Source: Gemmatimonadota bacterium (GTDB taxonomy: Bacteria > Gemmatimonadota > Gemmatimonadetes > Longimicrobiales > Gaopeijiaceae). From it: a stretch of DNA of 64,000 nt. Positions 35,839 to 44,373 of the stretch are shown in pieces. The position numbers and the translations under genes were made by a program. The notes beneath the pieces are model-generated. The model saw only the letters and a program-made list of their open reading frames with translations, had not been told where the DNA came from and did not search any database. How positions within the stretch are numbered: the stretch's first letter is position 1; each line of letters opens with the position of its first letter. The stretch is taken from the NCBI GenBank assembly GCA_030428885.1, contig JAUIEJ010000001.1:372001-436000 (forward strand). Direction: 5' to 3'.

Positions 35839-36633
35839 TTACCGACGGCTGGCCTGCACGCGATGCACCAGCTTGGCCATGAGGGTGCGGGGAAGCCATC
35901 GGGGGAGGACCGCCGACAGCTTGTTGAGCCACCCCGGCACGACCCTGCGGCGACCCGCCAGCGCCGCGTCCAGACCGGCCCGAGCCACGGCGCGGGTCTC
36001 CACCATGCCCCGGGCCGCCGCCCCGGACGATCGGGCGCCGGCCCGCTCCAGGAAGGGGGTGGGCAGGGGGCCGGGGCAGAGGCAGGTGACGCTCACCCCG
36101 GTGCCGGTCAGTTCCTCGGCCAGGGCGTCGGAGTAGGAGAGGACGAACGCCTTGGTGGCGTAGTACGTGGCCATGAGGGGGCCCGGTGTGAAGCTTCCCA
36201 CCGAGCCCACGGTGAGGATCCGTCCCTGTCCACGCGCCACCATGTCGGGGAGCACCCCCCGGACGAGTCCCACCGTGGATTCGACGTTGAGGTGCAGCAT
36301 GTCGCGCTCGGCCGCCGCATCGGTGTCCAGGTAGGGCCCGTGGAGTCCGATTCCGGCGTTGGCCACCAGGAGGTCCAGTGGCCGGGCCAGGGCCCGCACG
36401 TCGGCGAGGGCGGCGTCCACCTCCGAGCCGCGGCTCAGGTCCCGGGCCAGGACGTAGGCTTGGCCGCCGTGGTCCTGCTCCAGCTCCCCCCGGATCGCCT
36501 CCAGCGTGTCGTGGCTGCGGGCGCACAGGGCCACGTCCCATCCCTCGGCGGCCAGGAGGCGGGCGAATTCGAGGCCCAGTCCCGACGACGCACCGGTGAC
36601 CAGGGCCAGGGGCCGCGTCCCGGGGGTCGTCAT
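35839..36633 (-). CDS. short-chain dehydrogenase/reductase (DltE/YqjQ-like)
   Basis: 264 residues. The cofactor motif TGASSGLG near residue 17, the NAG motif (LVANAG) and the catalytic Ser plus YYATK (Tyr-x-x-x-Lys) are all present. The C terminus is basic and hydrophobic (LPRWLPRTLMAKLVHRVQAS), which may contact the membrane, as in DltE-like SDRs. The substrate is unknown. The ATG overlaps the upstream MFS stop by four bases (ATGA), making it the last gene of the SDR-MFS-SDR operon. Confidence 0.88.
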   Translation of the reverse strand: MTTPGTRPLALVTGASSGLGLEFARLLAAEGWDVALCARSHDTLEAIRGELEQDHGGQAYVLARDLSRGSEVDAALADVRALARPLDLLVANAGIGLHGPYLDTDAAAERDMLHLNVESTVGLVRGVLPDMVARGQGRILTVGSVGSFTPGPLMATYYATKAFVLSYSDALAEELTGTGVSVTCLCPGPLPTPFLERAGARSSGAAARGMVETRAVARAGLDAALAGRRRVVPGWLNKLSAVLPRWLPRTLMAKLVHRVQASRR

Positions 36634-37883
36634 CCGGCGGCGTCGGGCTCCGTGGCGGCGCGCAGCCCGTCGCCGCCCGCCACCAGTTGCCCGGAGGCGC
36701 GGGGCTCGGGAATGAAGAACCAGACGATGAGTCCCATGCCCAGCACCGACACCGCGCCCAGCACCGTGTTGCTGGCGTAGCCCCGCTGGGCGAAGAGGGG
36801 ACCGGCCACGGCGCCGCCCACTGCGAAGCCCACCTGGCCCAGGGCCACGGTGAGGCTCATGAGCGACCCCCGGCGGTGGTCGTTCACCAGGGCGGTGAGG
36901 AGGGCGGAGAAGGGGGAGATGCGCATGGCCACCAGGACCATGGTCATGAAGAAGACGGGGTAGGCGACCCAGAACGTGGTCACCACCACGGTGGTGAGGA
37001 GCATGACCACCGAGAGTCCGGCGCAGGCGATGAGGATGATGCCTTTGCGGCCGATCCGATCGCTGAGTTTGCCGGCCTGGGGTCCCGTGAAGACGTTGGC
37101 GAGTCCCCCTACGAAGAAGAGGGTGGCGATGCCGTTGGGGGTGGCCTCGACGAACGAGCGCTCGAGCCAGGTGGGCAGGTAGACCACGTAGAGGGAGATG
37201 GCCAGGAACATGAGGAAGAACGCCGCCGAGGCCCACGCGATCTCGGGGCGCCGGAGCATGGCCAGATAGTCCCGGAAGGCCCCCATGGCCGTGAGGGGCC
37301 CGGTGGACCGCACCACGTCGGGCTGGGGCACCTTGAGCAGGATCAGGAACCAGGTGAGTGCCATGGTGAGGGCGAACACGCCGAACGGGGCGCGGATGCC
37401 CAGCCGCGCGGCGATGACGATGCCCAGGGGGATCCCGATGATCTGGCCGAAGGCCGACCCGCTCATGATCCAGCCGGTAGCCCACCCCCGGCGGTTGTAC
37501 GGGAAGTAGTCGCCCACGTACGACACCGCCGCGCCGCTCAACACGCCTCCGGCCACGCCGGCGAAGATCCGCACGGCGAGGAACGACGCGTAGCCCTGGA
37601 CGAAGTAGTGCATGGACAGGGCCACCGTCATGATGCCCGTGCCCAGGAGGAGGATCCTGCGGCGTCCGATCTTGTCGGAGATGGGCCCGGAGATGATGGC
37701 GAAGATGCCCACCATGAGGGCGTAGGCCGACACCAGGGTGCCCAGGGCGGCGTCGGCGATGTCCAGCTCCTCGCCGATCTGGGGCAGGATCGGCGAGATG
37801 ATCATGATCTGACTCGCCGACGAGAAGACCAGCAGCCAGAGGGCGAAGACGATGACCCAGGGGCGGGTTCGTTCGGGCGTCAC
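36630..37883 (-). CDS. MFS transporter
   Basis: 417 residues from a GTG that overlaps the SDR stop by four bases. About 12 hydrophobic segments and the MFS loop 2-3 signature (SGPISDKIGRRRILLLG), repeated in the second half as GKLSDRIGRKG. It resembles drug-efflux-type MFS proteins (DHA1-like). The substrate cannot be inferred. Flanking SDR genes in the same operon suggest export or import of a small organic compound that they also modify. Confidence 0.9.
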   Translation of the reverse strand: MTPERTRPWVIVFALWLLVFSSASQIMIISPILPQIGEELDIADAALGTLVSAYALMVGIFAIISGPISDKIGRRRILLLGTGIMTVALSMHYFVQGYASFLAVRIFAGVAGGVLSGAAVSYVGDYFPYNRRGWATGWIMSGSAFGQIIGIPLGIVIAARLGIRAPFGVFALTMALTWFLILLKVPQPDVVRSTGPLTAMGAFRDYLAMLRRPEIAWASAAFFLMFLAISLYVVYLPTWLERSFVEATPNGIATLFFVGGLANVFTGPQAGKLSDRIGRKGIILIACAGLSVVMLLTTVVVTTFWVAYPVFFMTMVLVAMRISPFSALLTALVNDHRRGSLMSLTVALGQVGFAVGGAVAGPLFAQRGYASNTVLGAVSVLGMGLIVWFFIPEPRASGQLVAGGDGLRAATEPDAAG

Positions 37884-38680
37884 TCGGGTGGGGGACCGGG
37901 ATCCGGTTCCTTGTGGACGACCGTGGCGTGCCGCTGGTCGGTGGGCATGAGGACGAGGTTGAAGATGTCCACGTGCTCGGGGGCGTTGACCACGTACAGC
38001 ACCGCGTCGGCCACGTCGTCGGGGGTCAGGGGGGTGTAGCCCCGGTAGACCCCCTCGGCCCGTTCGGTGTCCCCGTGAAAGCGCACTTCGCTGAACTCGG
38101 TCTCCACCAGGCCCGGGTCGACGCTGGACACCCGCACCCGGGTGCCCACCAGGTCGATGTTCAGCCCCTCGCTCAGGGCCCGCACGGCGTACTTCGTGCC
38201 GCAATAGACGTTGCCGGACGGGTAGACCCAGCGCCCGGCGATACTGCCGATGTTCACCACGTGGCCCCGGTCCGCCTCCACCATGGCCGGAAGGAAGGCC
38301 CGGGTCACCCAGAGCAGCCCCTTCACGTTGGTGTCGATCATCTCGTCCCAGTCGTCGGCGTCGCCCGACTGGAGCGGATCCATGCCCCGGGCCTTACCGG
38401 CGTTGTTGACGATGACGTCGGGGGTGAACCCCTGGGCGGCGAGGGTGTCGCGCAGGGCGGTGACGGCCGCCCGGTCCCGGACGTCCAGGGGCGCGGCGAA
38501 CACGTCGGCGCCGTGGGCGTCTCTCAACTCGGTCGCCAGGGCGTCGAGGCGCTCCCGGCGGCGGCCGGTGAGGACGACCCGGGCGCCCTCCCGGGCGAAG
38601 TAGCGGGCGCACGAAGCGCCGATTCCGGCGGTGGCGCCGGTCACGAGGACCGTGCGGCCCCGGATGCGATTGACGGGCAT
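37880..38680 (-). CDS. short-chain dehydrogenase/reductase (YdfG-like)
   Basis: 266 residues from ATG 38680. TGATAGIGASCARYF binds NADP, NNAGKARG and the catalytic YCGTK (Tyr-x-x-x-Lys) follow, and VSSVDPGLVETEFSEVRFHG is typical of YdfG-like 3-hydroxy acid dehydrogenases acting on serine, threonine or related substrates. It is the first gene of the operon. The minus-strand promoter TTGGCG, 17 bases, TATTGT lies 31-59 bases upstream. Confidence 0.9.
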   Translation of the reverse strand: MPVNRIRGRTVLVTGATAGIGASCARYFAREGARVVLTGRRRERLDALATELRDAHGADVFAAPLDVRDRAAVTALRDTLAAQGFTPDVIVNNAGKARGMDPLQSGDADDWDEMIDTNVKGLLWVTRAFLPAMVEADRGHVVNIGSIAGRWVYPSGNVYCGTKYAVRALSEGLNIDLVGTRVRVSSVDPGLVETEFSEVRFHGDTERAEGVYRGYTPLTPDDVADAVLYVVNAPEHVDIFNLVLMPTDQRHATVVHKEPDPGPPPE

Positions 38681-38710
38681 GGCGTAGGCGTGGAAGGCGG
38701 GAGAGCCCGA

Positions 38711-38739
38711 ACAATACGGGCCCATTCCCTCGACGCCAA
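38711..38739 (-). promoter_or_regulatory. promoter of SDR-MFS-SDR operon
   Basis: Minus strand TTGGCG (38739-38734), 17 bases, TATTGT (38716-38711). Confidence 0.6.
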
Positions 38740-38793
38740 CGGAGCGGGGGGCCGATGGGGCGTCGACGCCGCCGATTCGTGACGCCGGTCCGG

Positions 38794-38822
38794 TGGACGC
38801 CGACCGGGCGGCGCGGTAGAGT
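38794..38822 (+). promoter_or_regulatory. promoter of UMF1-type transporter gene
   Basis: TGGACG (38794-38799), 17 bases, TAGAGT (38817-38822), 28 bases before the ATG, which has GGAG upstream. Divergent from the SDR promoter. Confidence 0.5.
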
Positions 38823-38850
38823 GGCTCGTTCCTCCCGACCCGGAGACATC

Positions 38851-40134
38851 ATGTCCCAGCAGGGCGACCGGAAGGCCGTCTGGGGGTGGGCGATCTACGA
38901 CTTCGCCAACTCGGCGTACACCACGTTGATCGTCACCTTCATCTACTCCGTGTACTTCACGCAGCAGATCGCCCCCGACGGTATCACGGGCACGGCGCTC
39001 TGGTCCCGGGGCGTGACCATCACGGCCATCGTGGTGGCTCTCCTCTCGCCCATGCTGGGCGCGCTGGCCGACCGGGGAGGGCTGCGGCGCCCCCTGCTCC
39101 TGGCCGCCACGGGGATCACCGTGGTGGGCGTGGCGGCCCTCTTCGCTCCGGGTCCGGGCGACGTGGCCCTGGCGCTGACCATCTTCGTGATCAGCAACAT
39201 CGCCTACGAACTCTGCGGCGTGTTCTACAATTCGTACCTTCCCGAGATCGCCCCGCCCGACAAGATCGGCCGCATCTCCGGGTACGGCTGGGCCCTGGGG
39301 TATCTCGGGGGACTCCTGGCCATGGCCGTGGCCCTGGTGGTGCTCATCCTCCCCGAGACCCCGCCGTTCGGCCTCGACGCCGACACGGGGGAGCACGTGC
39401 GGGCCACCACCCTCCTGGTGGCCGCGTGGTTCGGGGTGCTGAGCCTGCCCATGTTCCTGTGGGTGCGGGAGCCCAAGCGCACGGCCCCCCGCCCTCCCTT
39501 CGGGCGCATCGTCCGCGACGCCTTCGCCCAGCTCGGCCGGACCTTCGGCGAGATCCGCCGCTATCGGCAGATCTTCCGCCTGCTGGTGGCGCGCATGGTC
39601 TACAACGACGGCCTCGTCACCATCTTCGCCTTCGGCCCCATCTTCGCCGCCGAGACCTTCGACTTCACCCTCACCGAGGTCATGTACTGGGGGCTGGCCC
39701 TCAACGTCACCGCGGGGCTCGGCGCCTTCGCCATGGGCTTCCTGGACGACCGCATGGGCGGAAAGCGGACCCTCTTCGTGACCCTGGTGGGGCTCATGAT
39801 CGGGGGACTCTGGGCCGTCACCGCCGACACCAAGACGAGTCTCTATCTCGCGGGACTCTGGGTCGGGATCTTCGTGGGGCCGAATCAGGCCGCCAGCCGG
39901 TCGCTGCTGGGCCGTTTCGTGCCCCGGTCCAAGGAGACCGAGTTCTACGGCTTCTTCGCCTTCTCCGGAAAGGCCATCGCCTTCATGGGACCGTTTCTCC
40001 TGGGCCTGGTCACCGAGATGACCGGATCGCAACGGGCCGGCATGGCCACGATCCTCATCTTCTTCGTTCTCGGGGGACTCCTCCTCGCCACCGTGAACGA
40101 GGCCGAGGGGCGAGCCGGCGCGCTGGGAGGGTAG
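38851..40134 (+). CDS. UMF1/Atg22-type MFS transporter
   Basis: 427 residues; the ATG at 38851 is chosen over upstream in-frame codons because GGAG precedes it and MSQQGDRKAVWGWAIYDFAN starts as the family does. The WAIYDFANSAYTT motif near the N terminus is characteristic of the UMF1 family (related to Atg22, vacuolar amino acid effluxers). About 12 membrane segments. The bacterial substrate is not established. It is divergent from the SDR operon and is followed by the repeat element. Confidence 0.88.
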   Translation: MSQQGDRKAVWGWAIYDFANSAYTTLIVTFIYSVYFTQQIAPDGITGTALWSRGVTITAIVVALLSPMLGALADRGGLRRPLLLAATGITVVGVAALFAPGPGDVALALTIFVISNIAYELCGVFYNSYLPEIAPPDKIGRISGYGWALGYLGGLLAMAVALVVLILPETPPFGLDADTGEHVRATTLLVAAWFGVLSLPMFLWVREPKRTAPRPPFGRIVRDAFAQLGRTFGEIRRYRQIFRLLVARMVYNDGLVTIFAFGPIFAAETFDFTLTEVMYWGLALNVTAGLGAFAMGFLDDRMGGKRTLFVTLVGLMIGGLWAVTADTKTSLYLAGLWVGIFVGPNQAASRSLLGRFVPRSKETEFYGFFAFSGKAIAFMGPFLLGLVTEMTGSQRAGMATILIFFVLGGLLLATVNEAEGRAGALGG

Positions 40135-40143
40135 GGCATCCTT

Positions 40144-40331
40144 TCGCACCCAGGCAGAACGTGCGGCTGACGACTCCCGCGGACCCTGTTTGCACGAAGG
40201 TGATGAAATCGGAGCACAACGTGCATCCGAATCCCGCGCCGCGGGGACGAACCGACGATTCTGCTGCCCTACGGGCCGAAACGCGCGACTGATTCTCGCG
40301 AGGCGGTCCAGGCGCACGTTCTGCTCGCACC
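40144..40331. mobile_element. MITE-like element with 16-base inverted repeats and 7-base flanking repeats
   Basis: IR-L at 40154-40169 (GCAGAACGTGCGGCTG) and IR-R at 40309-40324 match in 15 of 16 positions, 12 of them contiguous. TCGCACC flanks both sides (40144-40150 and 40325-40331), like a target duplication, with three extra bases on the left. The interior has no ORF and a third degenerate copy of the repeat (GCACAACGTGCA at 40214-40225). It fills the gap between two convergent genes. It could instead be a structured RNA or terminator. Confidence 0.45.
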
Positions 40332-40348
40332 GGCCCCACCCCCTCCAA

Positions 40349-41452
40349 TCAGGACGTTTCAGGCGTGGGGTCGGGCGGGTCGTCGGAGCCCCGGATCCAC
40401 ATGGCGGCGGCCACGGCGATGGTCAGGGGGAGCACCCCGCCCAGGACCGCGATGCCGAACTCCTCCCGGAAGGGGTGATCGGCGGTGTGGAGTCCCAGAT
40501 ACACCGCGTAGAGCACGTAGTAGAAGACGAAGACCGCCCCTTCCCGCCGGCTGATGGACGCGCCGGTGACGAAGACCGGGAGGCACGCCACCGCCACGGC
40601 CAGCATGACCGGGAAGTCGAAGAGCAACAGGCCGCCGGCCACGTCCATGCCGCCCCCGGCCACGGCCCCCGCCCCCAGCACGGCCAGGACGTTGAAGATG
40701 TTGCTCCCCACCACGTTCCCCACCGCCAGATCGCGTTCGCCCCGGAGGCTGGCCACCAGCGAGGTCGCCAGCTCCGGGAGCGAGGTCCCGGCGGCCACCA
40801 GGGTCAGGCCCACCACCAGCTCGCTCACCCCGGCGGCCCGGGCCAGGGCCGTGGCGCCCTCCACCAGGGCGTCGGCCCCCAGCACCAGGAGCACCAGGCC
40901 CACCACGGCCAACGCCCCGTCCCGCAGCGGTGACCCGCCGGGGACGACGGCCTCGGTCGGCGGCTCCCCGCCGGCCGGTGCGCCCCGTCCCCGCCGGGCC
41001 AGGAAGGCCAGGAAGAGCAGGTAGGCCCCCAGCATGATCAGCAGCGCCACCCCGTCGGCCCGGGAGATCACCCGGTCGAACCCCAGGAGGAGGGGCAGGG
41101 CCGAGATGGCCACCATGAGGGGCACGTCGAGCCGCACGAGCTGGCTCTTCACCACCAGGGGTGCGGCCAGGGCGCTGGCCCCCAGGATGAACAGGACGTT
41201 GAAGATGTTGCTCCCCACCACGTTGCCCAGGGCCACGTCGCCGCGCCCGGCCATGGCGGCGTCGACGCTTACCGCGATCTCCGGGGCCGAGGTGCCCAGC
41301 GCCACCACGGTCAGGCCCACCAGCAGGGGGGGGATCCCCAACCGGGCGGCCAGGCGCGACGCGCCCCGCACCAGGAGGTCGGCGCCGGCGGTCACCACGC
41401 CCAGGCCCACGACGACCCGCAGGACGTCGACCACCAGGGGAGATGCCGTCAC
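40349..41452 (-). CDS. calcium/sodium antiporter (CaCA family, YrbG-like)
   Basis: 367 residues from the GTG at 41452. Two homologous halves each carry the alpha-repeat signature of the family: ALGTSAPEIAVSVDA with GNVVGSNIFNVLFILG, and AAGTSLPELATSLVASL with GNVVGSNIFNVLAVLG. About 10-11 membrane segments are present, with a short acidic and Pro-rich cytoplasmic loop between halves. It would exchange sodium (or protons) for calcium across the inner membrane. It is divergent from mtgA with only 30 bases between starts. No Shine-Dalgarno is obvious. Confidence 0.92.
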   Translation of the reverse strand: MTASPLVVDVLRVVVGLGVVTAGADLLVRGASRLAARLGIPPLLVGLTVVALGTSAPEIAVSVDAAMAGRGDVALGNVVGSNIFNVLFILGASALAAPLVVKSQLVRLDVPLMVAISALPLLLGFDRVISRADGVALLIMLGAYLLFLAFLARRGRGAPAGGEPPTEAVVPGGSPLRDGALAVVGLVLLVLGADALVEGATALARAAGVSELVVGLTLVAAGTSLPELATSLVASLRGERDLAVGNVVGSNIFNVLAVLGAGAVAGGGMDVAGGLLLFDFPVMLAVAVACLPVFVTGASISRREGAVFVFYYVLYAVYLGLHTADHPFREEFGIAVLGGVLPLTIAVAAAMWIRGSDDPPDPTPETS

Positions 41453-41482
41453 GATGGAGAGGAATGCGATAGATTCACGGCC

Positions 41483-42250
41483 ATGAAGCGGTGGTTCCGG
41501 AAGCTGAAGCGGCCCCTGCGCTGGGGCCTCCTGGTCGGGCTCGGCCTTCCCTTTCTGGGGTGGTTGTTCCTGCCCTGGCCCGTGGCGTGGAAGTGGCGCG
41601 ATCCGGAGCTCACGTCGTTCATGAAGTATCGCATGGAGCAGGCGGCGGAGAAGGGGGAGTCCCTGGAGATCCGCCACGACTGGGTGCCCCTGGCCCAGAT
41701 GGCCCCGGAGATTCCCCGGGCGGTGATCCTGGCGGAGGATCAGCGGTTCCGGCAGCACGGCGGCGTGGACTGGATCGCCCTGGGCGAGGAGCTGGACTAC
41801 GACGGCGAGCCCCCCTTCTCCTGGACCAGCCCCTCCGATCTCGGAGCGGTGGCCCGGGCGGTGCGGCGGGGGTGGGCCCAGCGGTCGGAGGTGAAGGGGC
41901 GCAGCACCCTCACCCAGCAACTGGCCAAGAACCTCTACTTCACGCCGGAGCGGAGCCTGCGGCGCAAGGTGGGCGAATTCGTCGTGGCCCGGCGCCTGGA
42001 GTGGATCCTGGACAAGGACCGCATCCTGGAGCTCTACCTCAACACCGCCGAGTTCGGCCCGGGCATCTTCGGCGTCGAGGCGGCGAGTCGGGCCTATTTC
42101 GGGGTGGGGGCGTCGCGCCTCGATCGCTCGCAGGCGGCGACGCTGGCGGCGATTCTTCCCCATCCCCTGACTTCGAACCCCGTGACCTCGCCCGGGGAGA
42201 TGGCGTGGAGACGCGACCGGATCCTGGGCATGATGGGAGGTGGTGAGTGA
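41483..42250 (+). CDS. mtgA: monofunctional peptidoglycan glycosyltransferase
   Basis: A 255-residue membrane-anchored GT51 enzyme that polymerises lipid II. One N-terminal transmembrane segment (LLVGLGLPFLGWLFLPWPV) precedes the catalytic domain, with AEDQRFRQHGGVDW containing the catalytic Glu and GRSTLTQQLAKNLYF as the second motif. LNTAEFGPGIFGVEAAS and QAATLAAILPHP follow. A TAGATT box sits seven bases before the ATG, suggesting a leaderless transcript. The stop overlaps a short downstream ORF by four bases. Confidence 0.95.
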   Translation: MKRWFRKLKRPLRWGLLVGLGLPFLGWLFLPWPVAWKWRDPELTSFMKYRMEQAAEKGESLEIRHDWVPLAQMAPEIPRAVILAEDQRFRQHGGVDWIALGEELDYDGEPPFSWTSPSDLGAVARAVRRGWAQRSEVKGRSTLTQQLAKNLYFTPERSLRRKVGEFVVARRLEWILDKDRILELYLNTAEFGPGIFGVEAASRAYFGVGASRLDRSQAATLAAILPHPLTSNPVTSPGEMAWRRDRILGMMGGGE

Positions 42251-42405
42251 GCGACCCGAAACGGAAATCCCCGGGCCCCCGACGCATTCCCGTGCCGTGG
42301 TGGGCCCTCACCCTCGCCGGCGGCGGCGTGGGATTCGGGGTGGCCGAATGGCCCGGCGCCGTCTTCGGCGCGCTTCTGGGCTTCTTCGCCTGGAAGCTGC
42401 GCTGA
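42247..42405 (+). CDS. small membrane protein (52 aa)
   Basis: The GTG overlaps the mtgA stop by four bases, as in other coupled pairs of this genome. The protein has a basic N terminus (SDPKRKSPGPRRIPVP) followed by two short hydrophobic stretches (WWALTLAGGGVGFGVAEW and AVFGALLGFFAWKL). I do not recognise a family. It may accompany the glycosyltransferase in the membrane. Confidence 0.5.
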   Translation: MSDPKRKSPGPRRIPVPWWALTLAGGGVGFGVAEWPGAVFGALLGFFAWKLR

Positions 42406-42420
42406 CCCCCTGCTAGGGGG
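42406..42420. terminator. short hairpin spanning convergent stops
   Basis: CCCCC, TGCTA, GGGGG sits between the small membrane gene and tctA. The loop includes the tctA stop codon. The stem has only five pairs, so terminator activity is uncertain. Confidence 0.3.
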
Positions 42421-43939
42421 AGGGCGGTCCGCTTCCGGCCCGAGGGGCCACGCTGCGGCGCAGCCGAGCCGCCAGGGGCGGCAGGGCCAGGGCCGCCGCT
42501 GCGGCGACCCAGAGTCCCACGGCGATGGGGCTCGAGGCCAGGACCCCCCAGTCCCCTCCCGAGAGGGCCAGCGAGCGCCGGAGGTTGCGCTCCAGGAGAG
42601 GGCCCAGGACCAGGGCGAGGATCACGGGAGCCAGGGGGAATCCCCCCTTCCGCATGGCCCATCCCACCACCCCCAGGACCGTGAGGATCACCAGGTCGAA
42701 GCCGCTGTTGGTGACGGCGTAGACCGAGGTGTAGCTCAGGGCCGCCACCCCCGGCACCAGGATCCACCGGGGGAGCGCCAGCACCCGCACGAACAGGCCC
42801 ACCAGGGGGAGGTTCAGGACCAGGAGCGCCACGTTGCCGATGTACATGGACGCGGCCAGTCCCCAGAAGAGTTCGGGGCGCTGCTCGATGAGGAGGGGGC
42901 CCGGGGTCACGTTGAGGGCCAGCAGGGCCCCCAGGAGCACGGCGGTGGTGCCGCTCCCGGGCACCCCCAGGGTCAGGAGGGGGATCATGGCGCCGTTGGC
43001 CGCGGCGTTGTTGGCGGCTTCGGGCGCCGCCACGCCCCGGAGGTCGCCCGAGCCGAAGGTGCCCTGGTCGTCGGAGATGCGCTGCTCCGTGCTGTAGGCG
43101 AGAAACGACGCCACCGTGCCCCCGGCGCCGGGAAGCACGCCCACGGCGAACCCCAGCACGCTGCTCCGGACCATGGTCCAGCCGCTCTCGGTGAGTTCGG
43201 CGGCGGTGAGCCGGGCCCGGCCCCACGCCGCGGCGGCGGACTGCCCCACGGGAGACTCCTCGGCCAGGGTGAGGACCTCGCTGACGGCGAAGAGCCCCAG
43301 GGTGGCCACCAGGAAGTCGATGCCGTCGAGAAGCTCGAGCTGGCCGAAGGCGAATCGGGGCACGGCGCTCTGGGGGTCGAGGCCCACCGACGCCAGCAGG
43401 AGGCCGAATCCGGTGGCCGCCAGGGCCTTGGGAATGGAGCGTCCGGCCAGCGACGACAGGGCCACGAAGGCGAACACCATGAGGGCCACATATTCGGCGG
43501 GCCCGAAGCGCAGCGCCCAGGCCGAGAGGACCGGCGCCAGGAGCACCAGGCCGAAGATGGACAACGTACCCCCAACGAACGACGCCACGGCGCTCATGGC
43601 CAGGGCGGGTCCGGCGCGCCCGGCCCGGGTCAGGGCGTGGCCGTCGATGGCCGTCACCACCGCCGACGCCGTGCCCGGCACGTTCAGGAGGATCGTGCTG
43701 ATGGAGTTGCCGTACTGGGACCCGTAGTAGATCCCCGCCATGAGGATCAGCATGGACTCGGGGGGGAGGTCCACGGCGAACGCCAGGGGCAGCAGGAGGG
43801 CGATGGCGTTGATGGGGCCGATGCCCGGAAGCATGCCCACGCTGGTGCCCACCACGGCGCCCACCAGCACCAGTGCCAGGTTGAGGGGCTGGAGCGCCAC
43901 GGCGAACCCGCCGCCCAGGAGCTGGAGCGCTTCGGGCAC
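42413..43939 (-). CDS. tctA: tripartite tricarboxylate transporter, large permease subunit TctA
   Basis: 508 residues from the GTG at 43939, two bases after the tctB stop. About 11-12 membrane segments, with the TctA signatures GTSVGMLPGIGPINAIALLL, AGIYYGSQYGNSISTILLN and, in the second half, GFAVGVLPGAGGTVASFLAY. It forms the membrane channel of a secondary transporter for citrate-like or other organic acids, together with TctB and the TctC receptor. It is the last gene of tctCBA. Confidence 0.94.
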   Translation of the reverse strand: MPEALQLLGGGFAVALQPLNLALVLVGAVVGTSVGMLPGIGPINAIALLLPLAFAVDLPPESMLILMAGIYYGSQYGNSISTILLNVPGTASAVVTAIDGHALTRAGRAGPALAMSAVASFVGGTLSIFGLVLLAPVLSAWALRFGPAEYVALMVFAFVALSSLAGRSIPKALAATGFGLLLASVGLDPQSAVPRFAFGQLELLDGIDFLVATLGLFAVSEVLTLAEESPVGQSAAAAWGRARLTAAELTESGWTMVRSSVLGFAVGVLPGAGGTVASFLAYSTEQRISDDQGTFGSGDLRGVAAPEAANNAAANGAMIPLLTLGVPGSGTTAVLLGALLALNVTPGPLLIEQRPELFWGLAASMYIGNVALLVLNLPLVGLFVRVLALPRWILVPGVAALSYTSVYAVTNSGFDLVILTVLGVVGWAMRKGGFPLAPVILALVLGPLLERNLRRSLALSGGDWGVLASSPIAVGLWVAAAAALALPPLAARLRRSVAPRAGSGPPSP

Positions 43940-43941
43940 GG

Positions 43942-44373
43942 CTACCCCCAGGGTCCGGCGGGGAGGGAGAGGCCCAGGCCCCAGGCGAACAGCAGATAGA
44001 GGACTCCCGAGACGGCGAGTCCGGCGCCGAGCCCTCGGACCCACCCCGAGCCGAAGAGGCGACCGAGGGCGGCCAGCAGCAGCGTGGTGGCCGCCACGAA
44101 GCCCAGGAGAGGCAGGACGAACGACCAGGCCAGGAGCGCGACCACCACCGCCGCCAGGCGCCGCCGGGCATCGGGGGCGGGCCAGACGGCGTCGTCGCCC
44201 GGGTGGCGGGCCAGCCCCACGGCCGCGCCCAGGAGGAGGGCGGAGGCCAGCCACGGAAAGGCCCGGGGCCCCAGGGGATCGGTGACGAACGCCACCCGGA
44301 AGCCCAGGGCGGCCAGCCCCGCCCCGGCCCCCAGCGCACCCAGGGCCACGGCCCACCGCCGCGCGTCGCTCAT
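43942..44373 (-). CDS. tctB: tripartite tricarboxylate transporter, small subunit TctB
   Basis: 143 residues with four hydrophobic segments, the usual size and shape of TctB. The second segment is preceded by DPLGPRAFPWLAS, a common TctB feature. The ATG overlaps the tctC stop by four bases, and tctA follows after two bases. It is placed by position and topology more than by strong motifs. Confidence 0.85.
   Translation of the reverse strand: MSDARRWAVALGALGAGAGLAALGFRVAFVTDPLGPRAFPWLASALLLGAAVGLARHPGDDAVWPAPDARRRLAAVVVALLAWSFVLPLLGFVAATTLLLAALGRLFGSGWVRGLGAGLAVSGVLYLLFAWGLGLSLPAGPWG

Noticed and set aside
38755-38850. Upstream in-frame extension of the UMF1 transporter
   Set aside because: The extra residues are Arg-rich and the promoter and Shine-Dalgarno lie inside this stretch.
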